Origin: Nitrospirota bacterium
Lineage (GTDB): Bacteria; Nitrospirota; Thermodesulfovibrionia; UBA6902; JAJYJJ01
Assembly (NCBI GenBank): GCA_021789595.1
Contig: JAJYJJ010000003.1
Span: 1 to 64,000 of the forward strand
Length of the DNA stretch: 64,000 nucleotides
Direction of reading: 5' to 3'
Translations under genes and position numbers: made by a program
Notes under the pieces: generated by a model
The model's input: only the letters and a program-made list of their open reading frames with translations
Told to the model about the DNA's origin: nothing
Databases searched by the model: none
Shown here: one piece after another, positions 25,485-34,338 of the stretch
How positions within the stretch are numbered: the first letter of the stretch is position 1
Layout: the number at the start of each line of letters is the position of its first letter

Positions 25485-27767
25485 TTAGAATCCCTTAAAT
25501 GGATTAGGCCCTATCTCCTTAACCTTCTCCACAAATTCGTTTATCATGTCAGGAAGCTTATCATATTCTGAAATGGCTACCTGCATCATCTGGACCCTTT
25601 CTGCCTCAAGCTGAAGCCTGTTAAGCGTCTCCCCAACTTTGCCGAACCTGTAATCTGCAAGCTCACTTCCCTTCACAAAGTGGCATTGATAGTTCTCGCC
25701 AAACTTGCAGCCAAGAAGGAGCATGCCATCAATGCCCTTGGAAAGGGCATCAGCAACCCATACGAGGTTCATACCTCCGAGACATCTTAAGGGAATGATC
25801 CTCACACTCGGGTCGATCTGCCTGCGGTTAATACCGGCTGTATCCAGAGCCGGGTATGCGTCGTTTTCACAGGCGAGGGCTATTATCCTGAACTCATCCT
25901 CCTCGGACTCTATAGACTTGATCATCGACCCTATTATGTCGACGCTGTAATCCTTGAAGGAGACGATCCTCTCAGGACATGCACCCATGCAGGTTCCGCA
26001 CCGCCTGCAGCGGTTGATCTTGTAATAGGGGATGCCCTTTTCATCCTCATCAATAGCACCAAAGGGGCATTCTTCTGTACACCTTTTGCAGGCTGTACAT
26101 TTAATGAGCAATGGGTCAGGGAATGTCAGATCCCATGTCCTCGGATGGACTGCGATGCCCCTCGAAACATGGTCAACACACTGTATTGCCTTAAATGCAG
26201 CGCCTGCTGCATCCTCCTGGGCCTCAGCCATATTCATGGGCTGTCTTACACACCCTGCTGCATAGATACCTGTTCTCCTGGTCTCATACTGGAAGCATAT
26301 GAAGTTTGAGTCTGCAAATCCGTATGCACCCTCAAGGGATGGTATCTCAGGGCCCTGCCTGTAGCTGAGGTTAAGGATAAATTCAGGTTTTGGGGTCGAC
26401 TCTATGTATGCCTTCTTTGCATCATCGCCACCTGCCGCTGCCTTTGTAAGGCCGTCAAGGTATTCCTGGGGTTCCCTTGTAGCAGGGACTACTCCTACTG
26501 CGAGAACAATAAGGTCAGTCTCTACCTTTACCTTCTCGCCGAGCAGACTATTGTCCATCTCAACAAAGAGATTGCCGTTTCCAGCATCTATAACGCCTGT
26601 CACATCTCCCTTTGTGAGCATAACACCTGCATCATTCTGCGCCTCCTTATAGTAATACTCAAGCCTTCCAGGCGTCCTGATGTCTTTGTACAGTATCATT
26701 GCTGTAGCCTCTGGATTCTGCCTGACATACCTTGCCTGTTTTAGAGATGTTACGCAGCACATGGAAGAGCAATAGGGAAGATGATTAGGGTCCCTGCTTC
26801 CAGCGCACTGGATAAAGGCTACCTTCTTTACCTCTTTCCCATCAGATGGCCTTACAATCTTACCTCTTTTTGCCATCTCTTCAAATTCGATATTTGTAAC
26901 AACATCCTTAAACCTGCCATAGCCAAGGTGCTGCAGTTTGTTGGCATCGTATGGCTTCCAGCCTGCAGCGAGGACGATAGCTCCTATCTTCAGGGTCTCA
27001 GAACTACCAGGGGACGAGTTATTAATCCCCCCCTGCCCCCCTTTAGGAAAGGGGGGTGAGGGGGGATTTGATGATATGGTCACATCGTATAGACCAGGCT
27101 GGCCATCGGTCTTTTCTACCTTTGCTGATTTATAGACCTTAATATTAGGATTACTCTCGACCTCTTTAATCATCTTATCTATGTCTGTGTCGACAATCAG
27201 CGGCTCTTTGAATTCACCTGTTGGTATCTTCTTATATAACTTATTTACAAAGCCGCCAAGCTGTGGCTCCTTTTCCACCAGGACAACATTGTATCCTGCA
27301 TTGGCTGCCTCAAGGGCTGCTGTCATACCTGTTATGCCGCCGCCGATTACCAGTATTGTATTGCTCAGATTATCAAGGATATTCGGCTCAGGAAGGTCAC
27401 CTTTTTGTGTCCTTATTATTCCCATTGTCAGATAATCATTAGCCAGACTCTGGGTCTCTTCTGTATTAGGCTCCTGCATCCATGCAACGAATTCCCTGAT
27501 ATTCACCCTTTCTGTTATCGTGCTTGGGAAATCAAAGACATCATACTTGACCCTCGGGGAGCACGCAGCGATTGTTATGGTGTTTACCCCTTCTTTGGCT
27601 ATATCCTCTTTGATAAGCTGAACCCCTTCAGGGCTGCACATGATATCGTGGATCTTACAGATAGGGATCTTCCTATCCTTTGTCGCAACATTGGAAAGCT
27701 TCTCTATATCAATGGCCTCCCCTATCCCGCAGCCTTTGCATATATATACGCCGAATTTCTTCTCCAT
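25485..27767 (-). CDS. qmoB: QmoB, HdrA/MvhD-like flavin and iron-sulfur subunit
   Basis: A 760-residue protein. An N-terminal HdrA-like region with the FAD motif VIGGGITGMTAALEAA precedes two 4Fe-4S motifs (CTACKRCTEECP, CRRCGTCMGACP, about residues 575-615). A C-terminal MvhD-like domain carries conserved cysteines (LACENDAYPALD, PLRCLGGMN, LLGCKFGENYQC). This domain order is that of QmoB. It relays electrons between QmoC and QmoA/AprAB. Residues ~234-248 (PPFPKGGQGG region) are encoded by a C/G-rich palindromic insertion that keeps the frame and lies in a loop between VTISS and the ETLKIGAIVLAAG strand. RBS GGAGG overlaps the end of qmoA. Confidence 0.95.
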   Translation of the reverse strand: MEKKFGVYICKGCGIGEAIDIEKLSNVATKDRKIPICKIHDIMCSPEGVQLIKEDIAKEGVNTITIAACSPRVKYDVFDFPSTITERVNIREFVAWMQEPNTEETQSLANDYLTMGIIRTQKGDLPEPNILDNLSNTILVIGGGITGMTAALEAANAGYNVVLVEKEPQLGGFVNKLYKKIPTGEFKEPLIVDTDIDKMIKEVESNPNIKVYKSAKVEKTDGQPGLYDVTISSNPPSPPFPKGGQGGINNSSPGSSETLKIGAIVLAAGWKPYDANKLQHLGYGRFKDVVTNIEFEEMAKRGKIVRPSDGKEVKKVAFIQCAGSRDPNHLPYCSSMCCVTSLKQARYVRQNPEATAMILYKDIRTPGRLEYYYKEAQNDAGVMLTKGDVTGVIDAGNGNLFVEMDNSLLGEKVKVETDLIVLAVGVVPATREPQEYLDGLTKAAAGGDDAKKAYIESTPKPEFILNLSYRQGPEIPSLEGAYGFADSNFICFQYETRRTGIYAAGCVRQPMNMAEAQEDAAGAAFKAIQCVDHVSRGIAVHPRTWDLTFPDPLLIKCTACKRCTEECPFGAIDEDEKGIPYYKINRCRRCGTCMGACPERIVSFKDYSVDIIGSMIKSIESEEDEFRIIALACENDAYPALDTAGINRRQIDPSVRIIPLRCLGGMNLVWVADALSKGIDGMLLLGCKFGENYQCHFVKGSELADYRFGKVGETLNRLQLEAERVQMMQVAISEYDKLPDMINEFVEKVKEIGPNPFKGF
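27024..27068. repeat. C/G-rich palindromic element inserted in frame in qmoB
   Basis: A 45-bp near-perfect palindrome of C-runs and G-runs (CCCCCCC, TG, CCCCCC, then GGGGGG, TGA, GGGGGG) around TTTAGGAAA. Read on the minus strand it encodes PPSPPFPKGGQGGI without a stop. A related copy in the same orientation and phase lies in the nuclease gene (39560-39603). Confidence 0.9.
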
Positions 27768-27769
27768 CC

Positions 27770-29044
27770 CTACCTCCTCTTCAAACTCTGGCTCTTCAAA
27801 CTCTGGATGCTCTTCATAACAACGCCTGTGGCATCCTGCGCTGAGCGTGCAACATCAACAGGACTCTTGAGTGTTCCCACTGCATATATCCCCTTTTTTA
27901 AAGTCGGGGCATTAACAAATCCTTCCTCCGTCAAAGGAATATCTGCCGCAATCCTGGAATCCCTTGTGCTGGGCACCATACCTGCGGCAAGAACTACCAT
28001 GTCGAATGTAGCCTTGATCTTACCACCAGCATGGATATCTTCTACCTCAACAATTACATCCTTGGTCTCTGGATCCTCGGTAATCTTTGCAACCTTACCC
28101 TTTGTAAGGGTAACATTCGTGTCATCTTTTACCTTCCAGAGGAATCTATGCTCATAGAGTCCAGGGGTTCTCAGGTCTATGTAGAATATCTGGGCCTTTG
28201 AATCAGGATACTGCTCCCTCACATAGGTAGTCTGCTTCAATGATGCCAGGCAGCATATATAGGAGCAGTATGGGAGATGGTTCTCATCCCTCGACCCGGC
28301 GCACTGAACAAAGGCGATGTTCTTCACCTCTTTCCCATCAGAGGGTCTCACTATCTTCCCCTTTGTCGGCCCATTAGGTGCAGAAAGCCTCTCCATCATC
28401 ATGTTCGTTATCACATTCTTTACCACGCCAAAGCCGAGGTTGTCTGCCTTGCTCACATCATAGAGGTTCCAGCCTGTCGCCATAACAATTGCTCCAGCCT
28501 TAATGCTTATCGTCTCCGTCTTCATGTTGAAGTCAATTGCATTGTATTTGCAGGCATCGAGACATGGCTTTTTGCAGTCGGGTGCACAGGACTTTTCATC
28601 TATAACATACTGGAATGGAAATGCCTGCTCAAAGGGCAGGTAGGCTGCCTTTGTCTTATCCATGCCGAAGTTAAATTCATTGTCTCTGTAGGAAGGACAT
28701 GCCTGGGCGCAGGCATCGCAGCCAACGCACTTGTCATTCACATATCTCGGGTTGACCTTAACCGCAACATCGAAATTCCCTTCCTCACCCTTTATATCCT
28801 CCACCTCTGCGAGGGTATAGAACCTCACATTCCCATTGTTCTTTATCCTCTTGAAGTTCATCTCGAGCCCACAGGTCGGGGGACATAGCTTCCAGAAGTA
28901 TTTATTATGCTGCGCCACCCTGCCGCCGAGGTAGGGATTCTTTTCGACGATAACCGCATCAAATCCTGCCTCAGCAGCCTCTACTGCTGCAGTAAGTCCG
29001 CTGAAACCTCCTCCAATTACGAGAACTGTCTTCTTCTCTGCCAT
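27770..29044 (-). CDS. qmoA: QmoA, HdrA-like flavoprotein
   Basis: A 424-residue HdrA-like flavoprotein with the FAD motif VIGGGFSGLTAAVEAA and a 4Fe-4S motif CVGCDACAQACP (about residue 103). Further cysteines are in CAPDCKKPCLDAC and CAGSRDENHLPYCSYICC. Together with QmoB and QmoC it links the quinone pool to APS reductase. It ends 3 bp before qmoB. The last codons contain a 15-bp tandem duplication (27777-27806) giving the tail QSLKSQSLKRR. The ~320-bp gap to aprA holds repeats. Confidence 0.95.
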   Translation of the reverse strand: MAEKKTVLVIGGGFSGLTAAVEAAEAGFDAVIVEKNPYLGGRVAQHNKYFWKLCPPTCGLEMNFKRIKNNGNVRFYTLAEVEDIKGEEGNFDVAVKVNPRYVNDKCVGCDACAQACPSYRDNEFNFGMDKTKAAYLPFEQAFPFQYVIDEKSCAPDCKKPCLDACKYNAIDFNMKTETISIKAGAIVMATGWNLYDVSKADNLGFGVVKNVITNMMMERLSAPNGPTKGKIVRPSDGKEVKNIAFVQCAGSRDENHLPYCSYICCLASLKQTTYVREQYPDSKAQIFYIDLRTPGLYEHRFLWKVKDDTNVTLTKGKVAKITEDPETKDVIVEVEDIHAGGKIKATFDMVVLAAGMVPSTRDSRIAADIPLTEEGFVNAPTLKKGIYAVGTLKSPVDVARSAQDATGVVMKSIQSLKSQSLKRR

Positions 29045-29079
29045 CTTTTTCCTCCTTAAGGCAGTATGTCAACTACCGA

Positions 29080-29345
29080 AATTCAAAGTGAAAAATGAAG
29101 AATGCAAAATTCAAATCAGCCAAAAACCCTTCTCGCCACAGAGGTCACAGAGAAAGCTTTACTAAATAAGCCTATGACCTTATTCTGTCATTGCGGCTTG
29201 TCCGCAATCCTTCAGAAAGATTCCCGACAAGCGGGAATGACACACAAACCTTCCTCTCGAACTCATTAGTTAATCTGAAAGTCATCCTTCTCTTTTGCAC
29301 TTTTCATTTTTCGCTTTGCAATATTAATTGGGGAGGGCATTGCCC
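29080..29345. repeat. Composite repeat region between aprA and qmoA
   Basis: The 319-bp gene-free stretch 29045-29363 holds three things. Two A/T-rich heptamer tracts in opposite orientation (about 29085-29120 and 29295-29325; units like AAAATGA, AAAGTGC and complements) flank an interspersed inverted repeat (29187-29241, GTCATT...GGGAATGAC). A G/C-rich hairpin (about 29333-29352) lies next to the aprA stop. No gene or T-run terminator was found, so aprBA and qmoABC could still be co-transcribed. Confidence 0.75.
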
Positions 29346-29363
29346 CCCCCCTTAAAACATCAC

Positions 29364-31391
29364 TTATGGGTAGATCTGAACATACGGAACCTTTTTGAAT
29401 TCCCACTTTCCTGTCGCAGCATCATACTTTGAGTTTGTGAAGCACTTCCAGTTGTCATCATCAATAAAGTCTTTGTCAGACCTGTAATAGTATCCAGGGT
29501 ACCTTGACTCTTCCCTGAAGAGGATGTGCCTTGCATGTGCTTCTGCAGTCAATGTTCTGTGGTAGTTCTCCCAGCACCTGAGGAGTTCATGGAGGTTGGA
29601 TGCCGCGAGCCTGTTGGAGTCCTCTTTCAGGAGTTCGAGTCTCTTCAAACCTTCCTCAATCATGGTCTTACTCGTCTTGAACCATGTGCTAACACCACCG
29701 AAATACTCATCTGCTATCTTCATGAGTCTCTTCTGGAACATGTCGGGTTTGATGTAGTTGGGGTTGACATTCGGTGCAGTTGAGTATGTCTTGTACTTTT
29801 CATAAACCTCATATGGCTGGTAGATCTCCGCAACAACGTCATCCACCTTTTCTTTAAATGCCGGATTGAAGCCTGCATTGTCAAGGATGTATGCGATTGC
29901 TGACTTTCCTGCAATCCTTCCTTCAGCGTGAGAGCCTGATGAGAACTTGTGTCCTGATGCACCCACAGTGTCACCAGCCATAAACAGACCGTTCACTGTG
30001 CTCATCCTGTTGTAACCCCATGACCATTCGGCTGGAGCACCCGCTATGTCGCCAGGGCCGCTCACCCAGAAGCCAGCACATCCTGCGTGGGAGCCGAGGA
30101 GGTAAGGCTCTGAGGGGATTATCTCGGATGGAACCTTGTCAGGCTCTATATTATTGGCAGCCCACATACCTGCCTGACCAATGGTCATATCAAGGAAGTC
30201 CTCCCATGCCTCTGCCTCGAGGTGTTTGAGCTTCTTGGCACCTTCCTTCTCACCTAACTTTTCCTTGAAGGTCTGCCCAATTGCAGCCATCGCCTCATGT
30301 GTCCTCATGAGTATTGGACCTTTTCCCTTCAGCATTGCTTCCATCATAAAATGGTTCCTGATAGTTGTGCCCATGACATCAACATACTTACCGTATTTTT
30401 TCTTTGCATCAGCAATATATTCCTGATTTGCACAATAGTCATCTCCGTAGCTATCTGTTGCCTTTGCCTTGAAGAATAGGAACCATGCGCCGACAGGGCC
30501 GTATCCGTCCTTAAACCTTGCAGGGACGAACCTGTTTTCCATGAGGGTGAGCTCGGCACCCACCTGTGAACCCATTGCATATCCTGAGCCTGCATTCCAG
30601 ACGGGGAACCATGTCCTACCCATTCCCTCACCGATGGAACGGGGCCTGAAGACATTAACACATCCGCCTGGGACAAGGAGGATTGCCTTTGCCTTGAAGA
30701 TGTAAACCTTATTCTCCCTGACGCTGAACCCGATAGCGCCAGAGATGGTGTTGGGCTTATTGGCATCAAGAAGCAGTCTCGTTATAAATACCCTCTCAAA
30801 GTGATTCTGTTCAACCCCTGTTGCCTGCCTGTTGTATTCAAGTGCCTTCTTTGCAGCCTCTGCAACGATAACCTTATAGGACTCACCGTTGATCATTATC
30901 TGCCATTTACCTGACCTGACAACGACTTTTTCCCTCTCTGCATCATCCTTTACATCCTTTAAAAGTGGTTTCCCGGCATCCTTTGCCTGGAAGCCGTCAA
31001 GGGAGAATCCGTCATCTCCTTTTTTCCATACAGGGAGACCCCACTCCTCGAAGAGATGGACAGAGTTATCCACATGCCTTCCAAGGTCAAAGACGAGGTC
31101 TTCACGGATTATTCCCATGAGATCGTTTCTTACATATTTGACATAATCTTTAATATCGTTTCCGCCCATATAGGTGTTGATAGCAGACAGACCCATGGCA
31201 ACGGCGCCGCTTCTGTCTGTTGCGGCCTTGTCAACCATTGTTATCCTGAGCTTTTTAGGGTTTGCCCATCTTGCTGCCTCAAATGCAGCTCCGCAAGCAG
31301 CCATGCCGCCGCCGACAAGCAAAAAGTCTGTCTCATGCTCTACTACCTCGGGTCTTGCACAATATGAAAACGTACAGGTTTCTTTTTCCAT
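29364..31391 (-). CDS. aprA: Adenylylsulfate reductase alpha subunit
   Basis: A 675-residue FAD enzyme that reduces APS to sulfite and AMP, in complex with AprB. The FAD-binding opening LLVGGGMAACGAAFEAARW (about residues 24-42) is clear, and the substrate-region blocks (GCVNVFRPRSIGEGMGRTW, LMENRFVPARF) are conserved. Length matches other AprA proteins. AAAGGAGG precedes the ATG. It lies 18 bp after aprB. The context (sat, qmoABC, hppA) supports use in the reductive direction; from the protein alone an oxidative role could not be excluded. Confidence 0.97.
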   Translation of the reverse strand: MEKETCTFSYCARPEVVEHETDFLLVGGGMAACGAAFEAARWANPKKLRITMVDKAATDRSGAVAMGLSAINTYMGGNDIKDYVKYVRNDLMGIIREDLVFDLGRHVDNSVHLFEEWGLPVWKKGDDGFSLDGFQAKDAGKPLLKDVKDDAEREKVVVRSGKWQIMINGESYKVIVAEAAKKALEYNRQATGVEQNHFERVFITRLLLDANKPNTISGAIGFSVRENKVYIFKAKAILLVPGGCVNVFRPRSIGEGMGRTWFPVWNAGSGYAMGSQVGAELTLMENRFVPARFKDGYGPVGAWFLFFKAKATDSYGDDYCANQEYIADAKKKYGKYVDVMGTTIRNHFMMEAMLKGKGPILMRTHEAMAAIGQTFKEKLGEKEGAKKLKHLEAEAWEDFLDMTIGQAGMWAANNIEPDKVPSEIIPSEPYLLGSHAGCAGFWVSGPGDIAGAPAEWSWGYNRMSTVNGLFMAGDTVGASGHKFSSGSHAEGRIAGKSAIAYILDNAGFNPAFKEKVDDVVAEIYQPYEVYEKYKTYSTAPNVNPNYIKPDMFQKRLMKIADEYFGGVSTWFKTSKTMIEEGLKRLELLKEDSNRLAASNLHELLRCWENYHRTLTAEAHARHILFREESRYPGYYYRSDKDFIDDDNWKCFTNSKYDAATGKWEFKKVPYVQIYP

Positions 31392-31409
31392 TCTTTTGTC
31401 CTCCTTTCC

Positions 31410-31829
31410 TTAAGCCTTTTTTGCTTCATAGTTGAAGTAACCAGGTTGTTTAATCTTTGAATAGTCAGGCTCAGGAAGCCCCTTGTATGGGTCAATCGAG
31501 CCCTCAGGGGTCGTCCTGATGGGGAACTTAAATCTCTTGAGCGCGCCATTTCTGAATTTGATTGTCCACATAATGGAATCAGTACCTCTTAAAGGTATAA
31601 CATTACCTCCAAGCGGGATATAATCTGCATATCCCCTGACCTCGATTGCCTGCTGGGGGCATATCTTCACGCAGTTGTAACATTCCCAGCACTGCTCAGG
31701 TTCCTGATTATATGCCTTCATCTTCTCCCTGTCGAGAGCCATAAGGTCATGGGGACATATATACTGACATGCAGTCTTGTCCTGAGCCTTACACCCGTCA
31801 CACTTCTCTGCAATTACAAAACTCGGCAT
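31410..31829 (-). CDS. aprB: Adenylylsulfate reductase beta subunit
   Basis: A 139-residue iron-sulfur subunit with two 4Fe-4S sites (CDGCKAQDKTACQYICP, residues ~10-26, where the first cluster has the extended spacing typical of AprB, and CWECYNCVKICP, residues ~47-58). The C-terminal tail wraps around AprA in known structures. It carries electrons to the AprA FAD. AAAGGAGG sits 8 bp before the ATG. First of the aprBA pair, separated from sat by a heptamer palindrome. Confidence 0.97.
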   Translation of the reverse strand: MPSFVIAEKCDGCKAQDKTACQYICPHDLMALDREKMKAYNQEPEQCWECYNCVKICPQQAIEVRGYADYIPLGGNVIPLRGTDSIMWTIKFRNGALKRFKFPIRTTPEGSIDPYKGLPEPDYSKIKQPGYFNYEAKKA

Positions 31830-31929
31830 AATCTAACCTCCTTTGAGATATAGTTTTAACAATCGGGCTTAACATTAATAAAGCCCTAAAACTTCTACCC
31901 TTAAATCTTCACCCCCTCTCGCCCTTTAT

Positions 31930-31998
31930 AGTTATTAGTTGTTAGTAGTTAGTTTTTAGTTGTTACTGACAACTGACCGCTAACAACTGACCACTGAA
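31930..31998. repeat. Heptamer palindrome between sat and aprB
   Basis: AGTTATT, AGTTGTT, AGTAGTT, AGTTTTT, AGTTGTT units are followed by ACTGACA, ACTGACC, GCTAACA, ACTGACC, i.e. an imperfect inverted repeat with 7-bp periodicity. It begins 2 bp after the sat stop codon. The rest of the 171-bp gap (31830-31929) holds nothing recognisable. Confidence 0.85.
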
Positions 31999-32000
31999 TC

Positions 32001-33215
32001 TTATGCGCCCTCTGCATATTTGTGGGTCTTTATCTCAACCTTCTCGGTCAACCCCTGATAGTATGCCTGCAATATCTTAAGAACCTCTGGTCTGCTGAAG
32101 TGGTCAGGCACCTCCTCCCCTTCTGAAAGCATCTTTCTTAATTTTGTCCCGCTGAGGATTAATCTATCCTCTTTACCATGCGGGCATGTCCTCATAGATG
32201 CCATGCCATCACACTTAAAGCAATAGAATGTCCAGTCAATCTTAAGCGGCACGGTCTCAAGCGCTCCTTCTGGTATCTCATTAAATATCTTCTGTGCATC
32301 AAATGGGCCATAGTACTCACCAACGCCTGCGTGGTCTCTACCTATAATCATATGGCTGCATCCATAGTTCTGCCTGAAGAGTGCATGAAGCAGTGCCTCG
32401 CGCGGCCCTGCATACCGCATATCAAGGGGATAGCCTGCCTGTATACAGGTATCCTTTACAAAATAATCCTCTACGAGGGTATTAATTGCCTTGACCCTAA
32501 CATCTGCGGGTATATCACCAGGCTTTAGCTTTCCTAATAACTGATGAATTAATAAGCCATCGCATGTCTCTATAGCAATCTTTGCAAGATATTCATGGGA
32601 ACGGTGCATAGGATTCCTCAACTGAAGGGCCGCAACCTTGCTCCAGCCCTTATCCTCAAACATCTTTCTTGTCTCTGCAGGTTTCATGTATACACCAGGG
32701 TATTCTTTCGGGAAAGTCCCCTCGCTGAGAACCTTTACATTACCGGCAAGATTAACATCCGGTTGAGCCATAACCTTTGCTACCCCTGGATGTTCCAGGT
32801 CTGTTGTCTTAAAGACCTGTTTGCATTCATGGGCTTTATCAATCTTATATTTTTCTTTGACCTTCATTGTTGCCATCAACTCGCCCGACTCTTCATCAAC
32901 AAGCGCTATCTCCTGCCCTTCCTTTATGCTGTCTGCCTGTCCCTGTGTTGTAGAAAGGGTGACCGGTATTGGCCAGAATGTGCCATCAGCCATCTTATAT
33001 TTGTCACAGACGCCCTTCCAGTCATCGTATCCCATAAAGCCTTTCAGCGGAGTGAAACCTCCGATACCCATCATAATCAAGTCGCCTGATTCCCTTGAGG
33101 CTATCCTGACCTGAGTCAGGGTCTTGGCCTTCTTCTTCTCTTCCTTGAGTTCTTCGCCTGTCAGCAACAAGGGCATCAACTTTTTCTGTTTTCCATGCGG
33201 ATTTACCAGTGCCAT
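32001..33215 (-). CDS. sat: Sulfate adenylyltransferase (ATP sulfurylase)
   Basis: A 404-residue dissimilatory-type ATP sulfurylase making APS and PPi from sulfate and ATP. The active-site motifs [11 protein letters not shown] (about residues 197-207) and [12 protein letters not shown] are intact. [16 protein letters not shown] is the zinc-binding segment found in prokaryotic Sat. No APS-kinase domain is fused, as expected for respiration. Its product feeds AprBA, encoded directly downstream, and its PPi feeds HppA. AGGAGAGG precedes the ATG. It lies 45 bp after adk. Confidence 0.97.
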   Translation of the reverse strand: MALVNPHGKQKKLMPLLLTGEELKEEKKKAKTLTQVRIASRESGDLIMMGIGGFTPLKGFMGYDDWKGVCDKYKMADGTFWPIPVTLSTTQGQADSIKEGQEIALVDEESGELMATMKVKEKYKIDKAHECKQVFKTTDLEHPGVAKVMAQPDVNLAGNVKVLSEGTFPKEYPGVYMKPAETRKMFEDKGWSKVAALQLRNPMHRSHEYLAKIAIETCDGLLIHQLLGKLKPGDIPADVRVKAINTLVEDYFVKDTCIQAGYPLDMRYAGPREALLHALFRQNYGCSHMIIGRDHAGVGEYYGPFDAQKIFNEIPEGALETVPLKIDWTFYCFKCDGMASMRTCPHGKEDRLILSGTKLRKMLSEGEEVPDHFSRPEVLKILQAYYQGLTEKVEIKTHKYAEGA

Positions 33216-33260
33216 TTTCCTCTCCTCCTTGATTTAATTAATTTTGGAATCTGAAACCTT

Positions 33261-33905
33261 TCACTTTCCTAATACTGCACACACCTTATTAAATATCTCC
33301 TCGATATCGCCGACCCCCTGCACAGACTTTAGTATCCCCTTTTTCCTATAGTAGTCAATTAGCGGTGCAGTCTGGGCATCATAGACATCAAGCCTCTTTT
33401 TAATTGTTTCTTCCTTATCGTCATCCCTCTGGAAGAGTTCGCCACCGCATTTGTCGCATACGCCATCCTTTTTAGAAGGTGAAAAGTAGATGTTGTACAT
33501 CTGACCGCAACTCCTGCATGTCCTCCTTCCTGTTAACCTCTTCATAAGGACATCCTTATCCACATCAACACTCAAGGCGGTGTCAAGCGGAGCCTTCATT
33601 TCAGCAAGCACCTTATCCAGGACCTCTGCCTGAGCAGTATTCCTTGGAAAACCGTCGAGTATATAGCCCTTTTTACAGTCATCCTGAGCAATCCTTTCCT
33701 TGACAAGCCCGATTACAACACTATCAGGAACAAGCTCACCCTTGTTCATATAAGATTTTGCCTCTTTACCGAGGGGGGTGCCATCTGCAACAGCCTTTCT
33801 TAAGATATCGCCTGTAGAGATCTGGGGGATTCCATATTTTTCTATAAGCTTCTTGGCCTGTGTTCCCTTCCCTGCTCCTGGCGCACCGAGTAGTACAAGT
33901 CTCAT
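33261..33905 (-). CDS. adk: Adenylate kinase (zinc-finger LID type)
   Basis: A 214-residue adenylate kinase with P-loop GAPGAGKGTQ (residues 7-16), the NMP-binding DGFPRN and a LID carrying four cysteines (CRSCGQMY and CDKCGG), the zinc-binding variant common in Gram-positives and anaerobes. GGAGG lies 5 bp before MRLVLLG, so the frame that is open for 59 more codons upstream is rejected; that part is interspersed repeat. Placed ahead of sat-aprBA, it can return the AMP released by APS reductase to ADP using ATP, making it a functional part of the sulfate module. Confidence 0.96.
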   Translation of the reverse strand: MRLVLLGAPGAGKGTQAKKLIEKYGIPQISTGDILRKAVADGTPLGKEAKSYMNKGELVPDSVVIGLVKERIAQDDCKKGYILDGFPRNTAQAEVLDKVLAEMKAPLDTALSVDVDKDVLMKRLTGRRTCRSCGQMYNIYFSPSKKDGVCDKCGGELFQRDDDKEETIKKRLDVYDAQTAPLIDYYRKKGILKSVQGVGDIEEIFNKVCAVLGK

Positions 33906-33933
33906 ATATGCCTCCATAGAATTTAATGAACCT

Positions 33934-33953
33934 CCCCGCAGCAAACTGCGGGG
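33934..33953. repeat. Short perfect palindrome upstream of adk
   Basis: CCCCGCAG and CTGCGGGG (8-bp arms, CAAA loop), 28 bp before adk. A related hairpin GTGGCAAGCCAC lies at about 34067-34080. This type of GC-rich interspersed hairpin is common in intergenic DNA of many bacteria. Confidence 0.75.
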
Positions 33954-33990
33954 TATCCAAAAACTAAACAGACAACATAGATTGTCTCTC

Positions 33991-34054
33991 GTCATTCCTG
34001 CGAAGGCAGAAATCCAGTGAAAAAAACTGGATTCCGCATCAAGTGCGGAATGAC
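33991..34054. repeat. Interspersed inverted repeat upstream of adk
   Basis: Arms GTCATTCC/GGAATGAC and ATCCAGT/ACTGGAT in a 64-bp imperfect palindrome. Its translation (HSALDAES, WISAFAGMT) is the familiar spurious peptide of this repeat class. A degenerate relative is at 29187-29241. The remaining gene-free stretch 34091-34338 is AT-rich, with a TTGCAA...AATATA promoter-like match near 34130-34160 on the minus strand and an imperfect GC hairpin near 34270-34297; I see no gene in it. Confidence 0.85.
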
Positions 34055-34338
34055 AGAATAAGATAACCCCGTGGCAAGCCACAGGAAATTATCAGGTTAA
34101 TGTTGCCTGACTTCTATTAAAACGATATATATTTGCTAAAAGCAGTTATTTTTGCAAGTTTAAAATTATAATTATACTATTAATTTTCCTTATAGGGTTT
34201 ATATCTATCAGAATTATTAGACATTTCTTTGAAATATTCATATCCCAAAAGGGCAATGAAGGCAATTCCACACGCCTCATAGAAAAGTGAGCGTGGGGAT
34301 TGAAAAGGTATTTTAAGGTAAAGATTTCAGGACAATAG

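Noticed and set aside
33906-34082. Long N-terminal extension of adenylate kinase
   Set aside because: The 59 extra codons translate an interspersed inverted repeat (HSALDAES-type peptide), and GGAGG precedes the internal ATG at 33905.
34258-34300. Terminator near 34.28 kb
   Set aside because: The GC hairpin is imperfect and there is no T-run on either side.
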